A stretch of 64,000 nucleotides of DNA from Polyangiaceae bacterium (GTDB lineage Bacteria; Myxococcota_A; Polyangia; Polyangiales; Polyangiaceae). How positions within the stretch are numbered: position 1 is the first letter of the stretch; each line of letters begins with the position of its first letter. Below are positions 51,102 to 60,654 of this stretch, piece after piece. Position numbers and translations under genes: made by a program. Below the pieces are notes generated by a model. The model ran no database searches and was not told the DNA's origin. It saw nothing but the letters and a program-made list of their open reading frames with translations. Location of the stretch: NCBI GenBank assembly GCA_025936115.1, contig JAICTZ010000008.1:124001-188000 (forward strand), in the 5' to 3' direction.

Positions 51102-51764
51102 TCACTTCACGTTGGCGGCGACCGGTTGCCGCTCGTTCGTGAGATAGAGCACCATCTTGGACGGGCCGCGCCTGTCTCCCACGCGTTCGGCCTGCATGTA
51201 CGGCAGTGTTCCACCTACCGATTGCACGAACAGCGGCAGCTGCTTGTCGAGCTTGCCGCTCCGGTCGTCCGAGACTTCGACGCGGCAAGTGCGCGAACGG
51301 CAATCCACGTTGCCGACCGCTGCCTGGACCACTGGGTTCTTCTCGATAGCGGTGGCGAGCGCCGCCTGGGCCGCGGACGCAAAGCGTCGATCGAGCGGCT
51401 CGCTTTCGAAGGCCGCTGAGACGTCGGCCATGTGCTCTTTCCAGCGCCTGGCGCTCTCCTCTCGCTGCTCCTGGATGCTTGCTTCGTCTGGTGGCTCCTG
51501 CGCTTCCACGGGTGCCGGCGCCTCAGGCGCTTTCCGCTCGGTCACCTGCTCTCGCAATGCGCGGAGCTGGCCCTGGACAAGGCCCAGCTCCGCGCGCATG
51601 CGTTCGAGCTCGATCTCGCTCCTTGCCGTTGCGGGTTCGGCCGCGGACGCAACGACCTCTTGCCGCACCGCGCGCTCCGGCGCTTGCAGACTGCGGTAGA
51701 CGACGACCGCGGCAGCGATCGTGAGCACGCTAGCGCCGGCTCCGAGAGCGGCCTTTGCTGACAT
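51102..51764 (-). CDS. Membrane-anchored coiled-coil protein of unknown function
   Basis: A 220-residue protein starting MSAKAALGAG with a GAGG ribosome-binding site. One N-terminal hydrophobic segment (SVLTIAAAVVVYRSL, about residues 12-28) anchors it; no cleavage site is clear. A Glu/Arg/Leu-rich coiled coil follows (LERMRAELGLVQGQLRALRE), then a Pro/Glu linker and a C-terminal domain of about 110 residues with a Cys pair (VDCRSRTCRVEV) and a conserved-looking YLTNERQPV end. Similar proteins occur in myxobacterial genomes; I cannot name a function. It is the last of three minus-strand genes. Confidence 0.75.
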   Translation of the reverse strand: MSAKAALGAGASVLTIAAAVVVYRSLQAPERAVRQEVVASAAEPATARSEIELERMRAELGLVQGQLRALREQVTERKAPEAPAPVEAQEPPDEASIQEQREESARRWKEHMADVSAAFESEPLDRRFASAAQAALATAIEKNPVVQAAVGNVDCRSRTCRVEVSDDRSGKLDKQLPLFVQSVGGTLPYMQAERVGDRRGPSKMVLYLTNERQPVAANVK

Positions 51765-51846
51765 CTTTGCCTCCACACGTCGAAGGATCAATCCGAGGCC
51801 GAGCTGCGGTCAGGAGCTTCGAACTCTTGACCGCAGCTCGATAAAT

Positions 51847-52314
51847 TCACTGAAGCGCCGTGACGCCACGCACCGTGCCCCCGTGATCCCCGGGCAAAAT
51901 CGCGAGCAGGCTGACGTAAGAGTAGGTCGAGATAGGGTTCAGGGTCTCATAGATGCTGTAGCTCGGGTCGCTCGAGCTGAACGCCACCGACGACTCTAAG
52001 TTCCCTTGGTAATCGAACGAGTACAGGTAAAATTGAGTGGTGTTACCAGTCTGGTTGTCGCCGTCGATGTAGAAGTCCTGATACCCATAGGGCACCGGGG
52101 AGCGAACCACCGGCGCGACGATCCAAAGCCCGCCTGGCTCGGCCGTAGTCACGCCGGCGCTGACGTAGTCGGCGAGCTCCGCCTGCCCCGCGTTGTACGC
52201 GTGGAACGCCGACGCATGCGTGTTCAAATTCGCTCCCGCGTCAGCGACCGGGGCCAGGGTGCCGAGCACGGCCGCCGCTAGCGTTGCCCCAAACTTGGCG
52301 ATTTTCGAGAACAT
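51847..52314 (-). CDS. Small secreted protein
   Basis: A 155-residue protein with a signal peptide ending APVADA|GA (about residue 27). The mature part has no cysteine and is rich in Tyr, Ser, Thr and Asn (YGYQDFYIDGDNQTG, TQFYLYSFDYQ, SYSIYETLNPISTYSYV), predicting beta structure. Codon use is less G/C biased than in nearby genes. It starts three bases after the stop of a GerE-type regulator, so the two are co-transcribed. No family is recognised. Confidence 0.72.
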   Translation of the reverse strand: MFSKIAKFGATLAAAVLGTLAPVADAGANLNTHASAFHAYNAGQAELADYVSAGVTTAEPGGLWIVAPVVRSPVPYGYQDFYIDGDNQTGNTTQFYLYSFDYQGNLESSVAFSSSDPSYSIYETLNPISTYSYVSLLAILPGDHGGTVRGVTALQ

Positions 52315-52317
52315 GAA

Positions 52318-52746
52318 TCACCTCGCACTGAATGGTTTGTCTGGTGGAGGTCTCCATTTCGAGAAGCCTCCACGCAGAGCACTCTCGCCGAATCGAACCA
52401 ACCTGTCATGTCGTTCAAGAAATGACAGCGATGCGAGCTCGCAAGCCTTCTCCCAGATCGCGGCGACGAGCCGCCGTCGCGAGGCGATGTGCGTCTTCTT
52501 GTAGGTGCGTTGCCAGAGTGTGCGCACCGTGGACACGGTGCAGCCGAGCTCTGCTGCGATCTCCTTGTCTTCCGCCCCGCGCGCTGCGGCCAAAAGCACA
52601 GCCTGCTCCTTCGGACTCAGTGCGGCATAGACGGTATCGGCGGCCGTGGTCAGCCAGCCGTCGTCTGCCTGCTTCGATGACGACGGCAGAGCGCCGTCGA
52701 CGGGGTGCCGGCCGCTCGCGCTCGATCCGTGATTCCTCCCAGTCAT
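52318..52746 (-). CDS. Small LuxR/GerE-type DNA-binding protein
   Basis: A 142-residue protein. Residues ~40-105 form a helix-turn-helix of the GerE type (LSPKEQAVLLAAARGAEDKE, IAAELGCTVSTVRTLWQRTY, KKTHIASRRRLVAAIW). There is no receiver or autoinducer-binding domain; the N-terminal 35 residues are Ser/Gly/Asp-rich. It is the first gene of a three-gene minus-strand group with a secreted protein and an anchored coiled-coil protein. Regulatory signal unknown; autoregulation is possible but unseen. Confidence 0.8.
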   Translation of the reverse strand: MTGRNHGSSASGRHPVDGALPSSSKQADDGWLTTAADTVYAALSPKEQAVLLAAARGAEDKEIAAELGCTVSTVRTLWQRTYKKTHIASRRRLVAAIWEKACELASLSFLERHDRLVRFGESALRGGFSKWRPPPDKPFSAR

Positions 52747-53131
52747 TCACATGCTTCCCGCGCGCCAACGTTCCCCGCAGCATTTTCGAGCCACCCGCGC
52801 GCCCCTAACTGATGGCTACCCCGTAGACGCTAGGGACCGAGTTCATCACTGTCAAGGGTTTCGCTCGGCCACCCCGGCGCAACCACGGGGCGATCTGCCC
52901 CGGGCAATTCGCAAGCAGAAGTACGAAATTCCCAGAGGGACTGCACTCCGTGGCTTCGACGGGAGGGCTCTGACAAGTGCGAAAGCCAAACCGAGAGGGT
53001 GATGCAGGGCGAGGCTCGGGTTCGAAAGAGGGGGCCCTGAATCCGGGCAGGGTGCTCGGAGGCTGACGCCGGATGAGCTGGCGATCGGGCGCGGCGAGGT
53101 CGAGCTCGGCACCGTCGCCAGGCAACCGCCT
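52747..53131. other. 385-bp region without a recognisable gene
   Basis: Lies between the start of a GerE-type regulator gene and the end of a GT2 gene. Open frames here are antisense or of low quality. The left part is locally less GC-rich and probably contains the promoter of the regulator gene. At 53082-53112 a 31-base segment is identical to part of htpG (50520-50550). Otherwise I see nothing. Confidence 0.5.
53082..53112 (+). repeat. 31-bp exact copy of an internal htpG segment
   Basis: The segment is identical to 50520-50550 in htpG (encoding [10 protein letters not shown] there), in the same orientation and, coincidentally, the same reading phase. Similarity stops abruptly on both sides. 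It may be a small duplication remnant. Confidence 0.6.
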
Positions 53132-53899
53132 TCAGCCGCCGCGGCGAGCGCGCGCGCGGCGGCTGACGGGGATCTCGTCGCCGTGGATCGCCCAGGTGAG
53201 CTTCGCCAGGTTGCCGAGCACGTTCGGCACGCGCTTGAGCAGATTGATCGACGGCGGCCGCTTCTCCTTCACGCGGATCGGGATTTCGAGGCTCAAGAGG
53301 CCCTCACGGTAGGCGCGAATCACGAGCTCGCTCGCGAACACGTCCTTGTCCGTGAGACAGCTCTCGGCGATCGGCGCGATGCGCTCGCGGACGAAAGCCT
53401 TGAGCCCGTGCGTGTCGCTGCCGCGAAAATCGAGCAGGCCCCGCAGGAGCCCCGTGTAGACGAGGCTCGCGGCGTGGCGGAAGAACGGCCGTTCGTCGGA
53501 AGCGCCCGAGATGAGCTTCGAGCCGATCACCATCTCGGCGCGGCCGCTCTCGAGCAGCTCCACGGCGCGGCGGTGAAAATCCACGTCGCACAGATCGATT
53601 TCGTCGCACAAGACGAGCTCACCGCGCGCGGCGAGCAGCCCTGCGCGCAGCGCCTGACCGTAGTTCGGCGCGCCCGTCGAGAGCACGCGCACCTCACCGT
53701 ATTTGGCGGCGAGCTCGTTCGCGACGAGCACGGTGCGGTCGCGCGAGCCGTTCTCGGCGAGCACGATTTCGTAACGCCAGCCGAGCGGAGCGAGCCGCTC
53801 GCGCAAGTCGACGACCGCGGAGTGCAAGATCCCCTCTTCGTTGTAGATGGGGATGACGATGGACACGTGGACGGCGGAGCCGTTCGCTTCAGCGCTCAC
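53132..53899 (-). CDS. Family 2 glycosyltransferase (dolichol-phosphate mannosyltransferase-like)
   Basis: A 255-residue GT-A glycosyltransferase. It opens with [20 protein letters not shown], then [16 protein letters not shown], and an acidic metal-binding segment [25 protein letters not shown] is the usual GXXGALRAG-like helix. There is no membrane segment, unlike GtrB types. GTG start overlapping the stop of the upstream FAD-oxidoreductase (GTGA), so the two are coupled. Donor and acceptor cannot be told; surface glycolipid or polysaccharide is plausible. Confidence 0.88.
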   Translation of the reverse strand: MSAEANGSAVHVSIVIPIYNEEGILHSAVVDLRERLAPLGWRYEIVLAENGSRDRTVLVANELAAKYGEVRVLSTGAPNYGQALRAGLLAARGELVLCDEIDLCDVDFHRRAVELLESGRAEMVIGSKLISGASDERPFFRHAASLVYTGLLRGLLDFRGSDTHGLKAFVRERIAPIAESCLTDKDVFASELVIRAYREGLLSLEIPIRVKEKRPPSINLLKRVPNVLGNLAKLTWAIHGDEIPVSRRARARRGG

Positions 53900-55224
53900 T
53901 GAGCCGTTCCTCCTCCGAGCAGATCCACGCTCTGTGCCGCTGCGACCGCGCCCTCGCGCAGCGCGTCTTCCATCGCGCCGTATTGCCAGCCCCCGTAGCG
54001 TCCCGTCGAGAGGATGCGCGCCTCGGCGAGAAACGGGCGAATCACCGCGAGCGCGTCGTAATAGGCGTGATCGAAGATGACGTACGCGCAGTCGATCCGG
54101 CGCACGCGCGCGAAGCGAACGTGACGCGCGCCTTCGATCACGCCCATCTCCGCGAGCGCCGCGGTCACGCGCGGCAGGAGCTCGCCGAGCACCGGCTCGT
54201 TGCGATCGGCGAGCTCGACGTAGAGGCTTCCCGCGCCAGGCGGCACGAGGTCGGGCGAAAAGTGCGAATAGCAGCCGACGCGGTAAAACGGGTACTTTGC
54301 CTCCGGCACGTACGACCAGTGAAAGTCAGTGCGCGGCTGCCGCTCGAGCGCCACGTCGAGATAATAGAGGTGCGTCGCACGCAGCCGTTGGGCCGCATCG
54401 AACACGGCGGTCGGCAGCGGATCGATGAGTCCGAGCAGCGCCTTGAGCGGAGCCGTCGAGATCAGCACGTCGAACGGCACGCGCTCGTCGTCGAACTCGA
54501 GCACGCGCGCGTCCAGATCGATGCGCCGCGGCTCGCGCCCGAGCTCGACGTGCGCCGAGCGCCGGTACATCGCGCGCGGCAGCTCACCGATGCCGAGCCG
54601 GGGATAGAGGAACTTCTGATTGTACCCGAGCTCGCGCTGATTGAGCCCCACGGCGCCCGCGATCACGTCCTCGAGCGTCGGCAGCGGCACGAAGCGCTCG
54701 CACCACGCGCTCGTGATCTCGTGCGGGGCCACACCCCAGAGCCTCGCGTTGTACGGCACCATGAAGTGCCGCGTGATGCCGGCGCCGAAGTGCTGCAGAC
54801 AAAACTCTTCGAAATTTTGGGGGGGCGGCTGCGGCCCCGCAAAGTGCGCTTTGACGAAATCGAGCACGCACTCGTTCGCGACGGCGGGCGGCAGCCCGAA
54901 GGTGTTCGCTTGAAACGGGTAACGCGTGTAAACGCCGTTCGACCAAATCACGCTCCGTCGCACGATTTCCCGCAGATCTCCCGCGAGCCAGTCGCACACC
55001 CGTTCGCGCAGCGCCACATCGCGCAAGTGCAAGAGGTGGCCCGTGCGATCGAAGCGGTAGCCTTCATCGAACGTCGTCGTAGCGTGTCCGCCCGGCCAGG
55101 CGAGACGCTCGAAAACGCGGTGTTCGACCCCGAGCCGCGTGAGCTCGAGCCCCGCGTGGAGGCCCGCGAGTCCCGCGCCGAGCACGGCGACGGGCAGTGC
55201 TTTTGCCGTCGGAGACACCGCCAT
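53896..55224 (-). CDS. FAD-dependent oxidoreductase (amine oxidase/UDP-galactopyranose mutase-like)
   Basis: A 442-residue flavoprotein. The dinucleotide-binding motif is [21 protein letters not shown] near residue 12, then [13 protein letters not shown] and [12 protein letters not shown], as in NAD(P)-binding_8/protoporphyrinogen-oxidase-like proteins. A middle region reads [20 protein letters not shown], and the C-terminus has [22 protein letters not shown], the flavin-binding end. Such proteins are frequent in polysaccharide clusters, close to UDP-galactopyranose mutase. It is coupled to a GT2 gene, which supports a sugar- or lipid-linked role. Confidence 0.85.
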   Translation of the reverse strand: MAVSPTAKALPVAVLGAGLAGLHAGLELTRLGVEHRVFERLAWPGGHATTTFDEGYRFDRTGHLLHLRDVALRERVCDWLAGDLREIVRRSVIWSNGVYTRYPFQANTFGLPPAVANECVLDFVKAHFAGPQPPPQNFEEFCLQHFGAGITRHFMVPYNARLWGVAPHEITSAWCERFVPLPTLEDVIAGAVGLNQRELGYNQKFLYPRLGIGELPRAMYRRSAHVELGREPRRIDLDARVLEFDDERVPFDVLISTAPLKALLGLIDPLPTAVFDAAQRLRATHLYYLDVALERQPRTDFHWSYVPEAKYPFYRVGCYSHFSPDLVPPGAGSLYVELADRNEPVLGELLPRVTAALAEMGVIEGARHVRFARVRRIDCAYVIFDHAYYDALAVIRPFLAEARILSTGRYGGWQYGAMEDALREGAVAAAQSVDLLGGGTAQ

Positions 55225-55295
55225 GCGCGGCGGGGACCCTACGGAAGGCCTGGCGCTCTGTCCAGCGCGCTTTATATGGGCTAACCGCGAAGCTC

Positions 55296-56498
55296 ATGGC
55301 CGCTCCCGTGCTCTCGGAAGCTCCTCTCGATGGCGTGCAGGTCGCGCCTGCGGCCCGCCCCCGCCGCGACGACGCCATCGACTGGCTGCGCGGCCTCGTG
55401 ATGGCCATCATGGTGCTCGATCACGCGCGCGACTTCTGGATGGGCTTTCGGATACGCCCCACCGATCTCGCCCACACGACGCCCGTGCTGTTCGCGACGC
55501 GCTTCGTCACGCATTTTTGCGCCCCCGTCTTCGTGCTGCTCGCGGGTACGGCCGCCTACCTGTACGGCAGGACGCGCAGTCCCGGCGAGCGCACGCGCTT
55601 TTTGCTGTCGCGCGGCCTGTTCCTCGTCGTGCTCGAGCTCACCGTGATCCGGATGATGTGGGTGCCGGATCCGTTTTACCACTTCACCGTACTGCAGGTG
55701 ATCTGGGCCATTGGCTGGTCGCTCGTCGTGCTCGCGGGGCTCGCCTACGCGCCCCGCCCAGTCATCTTCGGCGTCGGCGCCGTGCTCGTGCTCGGGCACA
55801 ACGCGCTCGACGGGGTGCACGCGCGCGAATTCGGCGCTTTCGCTCCGTTCTGGAACATCCTGCACGAACGCGCGGCGCTCAAACCGTGGCCCGGCCGCAC
55901 GTTCTTCGTCTCGTATCCGCTCGTGCCCTGGATCGGCGTGATGGCGCTCGGCTACGCCTTCGGTCCGATCGTGGAGCGGCCACCCGCGTGGCGGCGTAGC
56001 TTCTGCCTGAAGCTCGGCCTCGCGCTCACGCTCGCGTTCTTCGTGCTGCGCGCCGTCAATCACTACGGCGATCCCGCACCCTGGAGCACGCAGCGCTCGC
56101 CGGTCTTCACGCTGCTTTCGTTCTTCAACGTCGAGAAATACCCGCCGTCGCTCGACTATCTGCTCGTGACGCTGGGCCCCGCGCTCGTCCTCTTCGCGTT
56201 CGCGCCGGCCCTCGCGGCCCGCTCGCGTTTCCTCGTCAATTTCGGCAAGGTGCCGCTGCTCTTTTACGTCGCACACCTGTTTCTGCTGCGTTACGCGTCG
56301 ATTCCCGTCGCCGTGGCACGTTTCGGCACGGCGGCCGCGTTCACTCCGCCGCCCAAGGGCACGGGCGGAAGCCCGGAATTTCCCCTGATCGTCACGTACT
56401 TGGTCTGGATCGTCGCGCTCCTCGCCCTCTACCCGCTCTGTCGCTGGTACGCTCACCTGAAGGCCACGAAGAAGGCCGTCTGGATGAGCTACCTTTGA
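55296..56498 (+). CDS. Multi-pass membrane protein, DUF1624/heparan-alpha-glucosaminide acetyltransferase-like
   Basis: A 400-residue integral membrane protein; the start MAAPVLSEAP avoids overlap with the divergent oxidoreductase. The N-terminus RRDDAIDWLRGLVMAIMVLD with HARDFW is the signature of the DUF1624 acyltransferase-like family, with the conserved Asp-His; about nine or ten hydrophobic segments follow, ending LVWIVALLALYPLCRWYAHLK. By analogy it may transfer acyl groups to sugars across the membrane, which fits the neighbouring GT2 gene. Its stop overlaps the TTG of udk. Confidence 0.87.
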   Translation: MAAPVLSEAPLDGVQVAPAARPRRDDAIDWLRGLVMAIMVLDHARDFWMGFRIRPTDLAHTTPVLFATRFVTHFCAPVFVLLAGTAAYLYGRTRSPGERTRFLLSRGLFLVVLELTVIRMMWVPDPFYHFTVLQVIWAIGWSLVVLAGLAYAPRPVIFGVGAVLVLGHNALDGVHAREFGAFAPFWNILHERAALKPWPGRTFFVSYPLVPWIGVMALGYAFGPIVERPPAWRRSFCLKLGLALTLAFFVLRAVNHYGDPAPWSTQRSPVFTLLSFFNVEKYPPSLDYLLVTLGPALVLFAFAPALAARSRFLVNFGKVPLLFYVAHLFLLRYASIPVAVARFGTAAAFTPPPKGTGGSPEFPLIVTYLVWIVALLALYPLCRWYAHLKATKKAVWMSYL

Positions 56499-57130
56499 AG
56501 CGAAATTCACTCCTCATCGGCATCGCCGGCGGGACGGGCAGCGGCAAGACGACGCTCGCTCAACGCATCGAAGCGGCGTTGCCGAACGACGTCACGGTGC
56601 TCGAGCAGGACAGCTACTACCGCGATCGCTCGCACCTCGCGCCCGCCGAGCGCGCGATGGTCAACTACGACGAGCCGGCTGCGCTCGAGAACGATTTGCT
56701 CGCCGCGCACCTCGAGGCGCTCCGCGACGGCCAAGTCGTCGACGCCCCCGAGTACGATTTTTCCACGCACACGCGCCGCCGCGCCACGCGCCGCATCGCG
56801 CCCTCACCCATCGTCGTCGTCGAGGGCATCCTGCTCTTCGCCGTGCGCGAGCTGCGCGAGGTCTTGGATTTGCGCATCTTCGTCGACACCGACGACGACA
56901 TCCGCCTCATGCGCCGCATCCGGCGCGACATCCTCGACCGCGGCCGCGACATCGCGGACATCGAGCGGCAGTACCACGACAGCGTCCGACCGATGCACCT
57001 CTTGCACGTCGCGCCGAGCAAGCGCTTCGCGCACCTGATCGTGCCGGAAGGCGGCGAAAACGCGGAAGCGCTCGACGTCATCGTCGGCCGCCTGCGTTAC
57101 CTCGTGCTCGACGCGACGCCGCGCGGGTGA
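56495..57130 (+). CDS. udk: Uridine kinase
   Basis: A 211-residue P-loop kinase phosphorylating uridine/cytidine for pyrimidine salvage. Walker A is IGIAGGTGSGKTTLAQRI; EQDSYYRDRSHL, NYDEPAALENDLLAAHL, DAPEYDFSTHTR and VVVEGILLF follow, with RRIRRDILDRGRDI and YHDSVRPMHLLHVAPSKRFA near the end. All are canonical. The TTG start overlaps the preceding stop (TTGA), so the gene is translationally coupled to the membrane protein upstream. Confidence 0.95.
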   Translation: MKRNSLLIGIAGGTGSGKTTLAQRIEAALPNDVTVLEQDSYYRDRSHLAPAERAMVNYDEPAALENDLLAAHLEALRDGQVVDAPEYDFSTHTRRRATRRIAPSPIVVVEGILLFAVRELREVLDLRIFVDTDDDIRLMRRIRRDILDRGRDIADIERQYHDSVRPMHLLHVAPSKRFAHLIVPEGGENAEALDVIVGRLRYLVLDATPRG

Positions 57131-57137
57131 GGGCCGC

Positions 57138-57794
57138 TCACCACTGCTCGACGGGCCAGCCGCGCTGGCGCGCCAGGCGGCGGAGACGGGCGTCGGGGTT
57201 GACGACGCGCGGATGTCGCACGGCTTCGAGCAGCGGCAAATCGGTGATGCTGTCGCTGTAGAACGTCGCTTCGGCGAGCTCGAAGCCCTGCCGCTCGGCG
57301 AGCCGGCGCGCTCGCTCGAGCTTGCCCGGGCCGTAGCAGAGCGGGTCGATGGGGCGCCCGGTGAAGCGGCCGTCGGCGTCGAGCTCGAGCTCCGTGCACA
57401 CCACTTCTTCGATGCCGAGCTCGAGCGCGAGCGGCTGCGCGGCGTATTTCGTGGCGCCCGTCACGATCGCGACGAGATCGCCCTGTTCGCGGTGCCGCTC
57501 CACGGCGGCGCGCCCGGCCGGCTGCACGTGGGGCAGCACGTAATCCTTGAACCAACCCTCGCACGACTCGATGAGCGCGCGCTCTTCGGTACCGCGGAAG
57601 TGCTCGAGCGCCTGCAGCGCGACGCGCGGCGCGTCGATGACACCGAGCGTGTACTGCGCCATCCACCAGCTCACGCGCAGGGCGTCGCGCAGCGTGACTT
57701 CTCCTCGATCACGCCGGTAACGCGTGTAAAGTCCCGCCGTGTCCTTTTTGACCAGCGTCCGATCCATGTCGAAGAGGGCGCCGAGCCGGGCCAT
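57138..57794 (-). CDS. HAD-IB family phosphatase (SerB-like)
   Basis: A 218-residue haloacid dehalogenase hydrolase. Motif I FDMDRTLVKKDTA (Asp nucleophile at residues 9-11), motif II VTGATKYAAQPLALEL, and motif III YSDSITDLPLLEAV are in order. An alpha-helical cap lies between I and II (WWMAQYTLGVIDAPRV). HAD-IB proteins include phosphoserine phosphatase; substrate here is not determinable. It lies tail-to-tail with udk, seven bases apart. Confidence 0.92.
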   Translation of the reverse strand: MARLGALFDMDRTLVKKDTAGLYTRYRRDRGEVTLRDALRVSWWMAQYTLGVIDAPRVALQALEHFRGTEERALIESCEGWFKDYVLPHVQPAGRAAVERHREQGDLVAIVTGATKYAAQPLALELGIEEVVCTELELDADGRFTGRPIDPLCYGPGKLERARRLAERQGFELAEATFYSDSITDLPLLEAVRHPRVVNPDARLRRLARQRGWPVEQW

Positions 57795-58073
57795 ACCGGC
57801 GCATCTTAGTGTCAGCGCTCACATTTCTCTCGGTGTTTTCGGTTTTCTCGAGCGCTTCCGCTCTTGGAGCGGGCTCAGGGAACCGCCCTGCGCCCAATTC
57901 GGTCAGAAGCAGGCCGGCGTTGGGTTCGCCAGAGCATTCGCGTGGCCGTTGGTCTCTCCACCAGATCGTGATCTGGCCTTCCGAGACTCTCACGCGAGTT
58001 TTGGGCACGACTTGCCTCTGCGTGGACGCCGAGATCGCGATCCCGTCGCGGCGTACCCGCGTAGCTGAACCCG

Positions 58074-60641
58074 ATGGCCGCGAACGCCGCTTTGCTCGCT
58101 CCGCTGCCGATCGACGCCGTGATCCCGGAAATCCTCGCGCGCGTCGCGGCCGAGCACGCGCTCGTGCTCGAGGCACCGCCCGGCGCGGGCAAGACGACGC
58201 GCGTGCCGTGGGCGCTCCATGCCGCGGGCGACGGCCGTGGTGAGGTGATCGTGACCGAGCCGCGCCGCCTCGCCGCACGCATGGCGGCGCGCCGCGTCGC
58301 GAGCGAACGCTCGCTCAAGCTCGGAGAAACGGTCGGCTATAGCGTGCGTTTCGAGGACGTGGCTGGCCCGCACACGCGCGTGCGCTACGTGACCGAGGGC
58401 GTGCTCGTGCGCCGCCTGCTCGACGATCCGGAGCTACGGGGCGTCCGTGCCGTCGTGCTCGATGAATTCCACGAGCGCCACCTCGAGAGCGATCTGTTGC
58501 TCGCGCTACTCGCGCGCCTGCGACGGAGTGCGCGCCCCGAGCTCGACCTGGTCGTGATGAGCGCGACGCTCGACGCCGAACCCGTCGCAGCCTTCCTTGG
58601 CGCGCCGCGCCTGCGCAGCGAGGGCCGCGCTTTCCCCGTCAGCGTCGAGCACCTGCCCGCGGTGGACGAGCGCCCACTCGAAAAGCAGGTGACGAGTGCC
58701 GTCCGCCGGCTGCTCGACGAGCAAAGTAGCGGACACATCTTGGTTTTCTTGCCGGGCGCCGCCGAGATTCGGCGCGCGGGCGAGGCCCTCGGAACCCTCG
58801 CGAGCGAGCGGGGCGTGCTCGTGCTTCCGCTGCACGGCGACCTGCCCATCGCCGAGCAAGCGCGCGCCGTCGAACCGAGCGAGCGGCGCAAAATCGTGCT
58901 CTCGACCAACGTGGCCGAATCATCGCTCACGATCGAGGGCGTGACGGCCGTCGTCGACTCGGGCCTCGCCCGCGTCGACGGACACTCGGTCTGGACGGGC
59001 CTTTCGACGCTCGTGACGGCAAAGGTCAGCCGAGCCTCGGCCACGCAGCGCGCGGGCCGAGCCGGGCGCACGAGCGCAGGTCGCGTGCTTCGGCTCTACA
59101 CACGCGGTGACTTCGAGAGCCGCCCCGAGCACGATACGCCGGAAATCCTGCGCTCCGATCTGGCGGAAGCCGCGCTCACCTTGCGCGCGGGCGGCCAGGG
59201 CGCGCTCGCTTCCGTCGGCTGGCTCACGCCACCCCCAGCGCCGAGCGCCGCTGCTGCCGAGGAGCTTCTGCGACTACTCGGCGCCGTGACGGCGAGCGGC
59301 GAGCTGTCCGAAATCGGGCGCCGCCTCGCCGCCTTACCGCTCCCGCCTCGACTCGGTCGGCTGGTCGTCGAAGGCGAGCGACGCGGAGTGGGCGAGGAAG
59401 CGGCGCTCATCGCCGCGCTCGTCGGCGAACGCGACATCCGCACGAGCACCCGCACCGCCTTCGGCGCGCGTTTCGAAGCCGCCGCGCACGCAGCAAGCGG
59501 GCCCTCGGACCTACTCGAGCTCGCCGAGCTCTTCGCCGAAGCGGAGAGCACACGCTTCGAGCACCACCGCCTGCGCTCGCTCGGCCTCGAACCGCGCGCC
59601 GTCGAGGCGGTCGCCCGGGCGCGGCGGCAAATCGCGCGCGTCGTGAAAAATACGGCGCCCCCACCCGCCGACACCGAAGCGGCCGACGCGGCGCTCCTCG
59701 CCGCCGTGCTCGCTGGCTTTCCGGACCGCGTCGCGCGCCGGCGCAAGCGCGGCGAGCGCGAGCTCGTGCTCGCCAACGGACGCGTCGCGCGGCTCTCGGA
59801 GCAAAGCGTGGTGCACGACGCCGAGCTCATGGTGGCGGTGGACGCCGAAGAGCAGCCGGGACGCGGCGCCGTCGTGCGCTGGGCGAGCGCCGTCAGCGAG
59901 AACCTCTTGCTCGAGCTCGCGGGCGACGCGATCGAGATGCGCGAAGAGCTCGTCTGGTCCTCGGAACGGGAGCGCGTCGAGAGCGTCGCGTCGATGCGGC
60001 TCGGCGCCGTCGTGCTCGACGAGAGTCGAAGCGCTGCCCGAGCCTCGCCCGAAACCGCGCGCGTGCTCGTCGCCGCGGCGCGCGAACAGCCGACACGCTA
60101 TTTGAAGAGCGAAGCGGCGCTGAAGCTCGCGACCCGCCTCGCGCTCCTCGCCGAACACTTTCCGAAAGCGGATTTCCCCGCCGATCCCTCGACCAGCCTC
60201 GCCCACGCCCTCGAGACGGCCGCGACGCAGGCGCGCTCCTTTGCCGAGCTCGCCGAGCTCGATTGGCTCTCGCTCGTCACGGCCGAGCTCTCGCCCGCCC
60301 AGCGTCGCTTGCTGGAGGAGGAGACGCCCGAGCGCGTGCGGCTCGGCGGCGGCCGCAGCGTCGAAGTACACTACGAGAGCGGACGCGCGCCGTTCGTCGA
60401 ATCACGCCTGCAGGACTTCTTCGGCGCCGCGCGCGGTCCGCACATTCTCGGCGGCCGCGTGCCGCTCACCTTGCATCTGCTCGCGCCGAACCAGCGCGCG
60501 GTGCAAGTGACGACCGATTTGGCGGGCTTTTGGGAACGTCATTATCCGGCCGTCCGCCGCGAGCTCATGCGCCGTTACCCGCGGCATGCCTGGCCCGAGG
60601 ACGGACGCAACGCGGAGCCGCCGCCGCCGAAACGGCGTTGA
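58074..60641 (+). CDS. hrpB: ATP-dependent RNA helicase HrpB
   Basis: An 855-residue DEAH-like helicase. Motif I APPGAGKTTRVPWAL, Ia TEPRRLAARMAARRV, II DEFHERHLESDLLLALL, III MSATLDAEPVAAFLG, V STNVAESSLTIEGV and VI QRAGRAGRTSAGRVLRLYT are present, followed by the HA2 and HrpB C-terminal domains (HYESGRAPFVESRLQDFFG, HLLAPNQRAVQVTTDLAGFW, RHYPAVR-like). Length fits the family. A 279-bp gap precedes it without other recognisable genes. Its cellular substrate in this group is not known. Confidence 0.95.
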   Translation: MAANAALLAPLPIDAVIPEILARVAAEHALVLEAPPGAGKTTRVPWALHAAGDGRGEVIVTEPRRLAARMAARRVASERSLKLGETVGYSVRFEDVAGPHTRVRYVTEGVLVRRLLDDPELRGVRAVVLDEFHERHLESDLLLALLARLRRSARPELDLVVMSATLDAEPVAAFLGAPRLRSEGRAFPVSVEHLPAVDERPLEKQVTSAVRRLLDEQSSGHILVFLPGAAEIRRAGEALGTLASERGVLVLPLHGDLPIAEQARAVEPSERRKIVLSTNVAESSLTIEGVTAVVDSGLARVDGHSVWTGLSTLVTAKVSRASATQRAGRAGRTSAGRVLRLYTRGDFESRPEHDTPEILRSDLAEAALTLRAGGQGALASVGWLTPPPAPSAAAAEELLRLLGAVTASGELSEIGRRLAALPLPPRLGRLVVEGERRGVGEEAALIAALVGERDIRTSTRTAFGARFEAAAHAASGPSDLLELAELFAEAESTRFEHHRLRSLGLEPRAVEAVARARRQIARVVKNTAPPPADTEAADAALLAAVLAGFPDRVARRRKRGERELVLANGRVARLSEQSVVHDAELMVAVDAEEQPGRGAVVRWASAVSENLLLELAGDAIEMREELVWSSERERVESVASMRLGAVVLDESRSAARASPETARVLVAAAREQPTRYLKSEAALKLATRLALLAEHFPKADFPADPSTSLAHALETAATQARSFAELAELDWLSLVTAELSPAQRRLLEEETPERVRLGGGRSVEVHYESGRAPFVESRLQDFFGAARGPHILGGRVPLTLHLLAPNQRAVQVTTDLAGFWERHYPAVRRELMRRYPRHAWPEDGRNAEPPPPKRR

Positions 60642-60654
60642 TTGCGGCGGGAGA

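Noticed and set aside
52805..53125. 106-codon minus-strand open frame in the gene-poor stretch
   Set aside because: No motif, no ribosome-binding site, and an amino-acid composition like random GC-rich translation.
53183..53902. 239-codon plus-strand open frame
   Set aside because: Antisense shadow of the GT2 glycosyltransferase.
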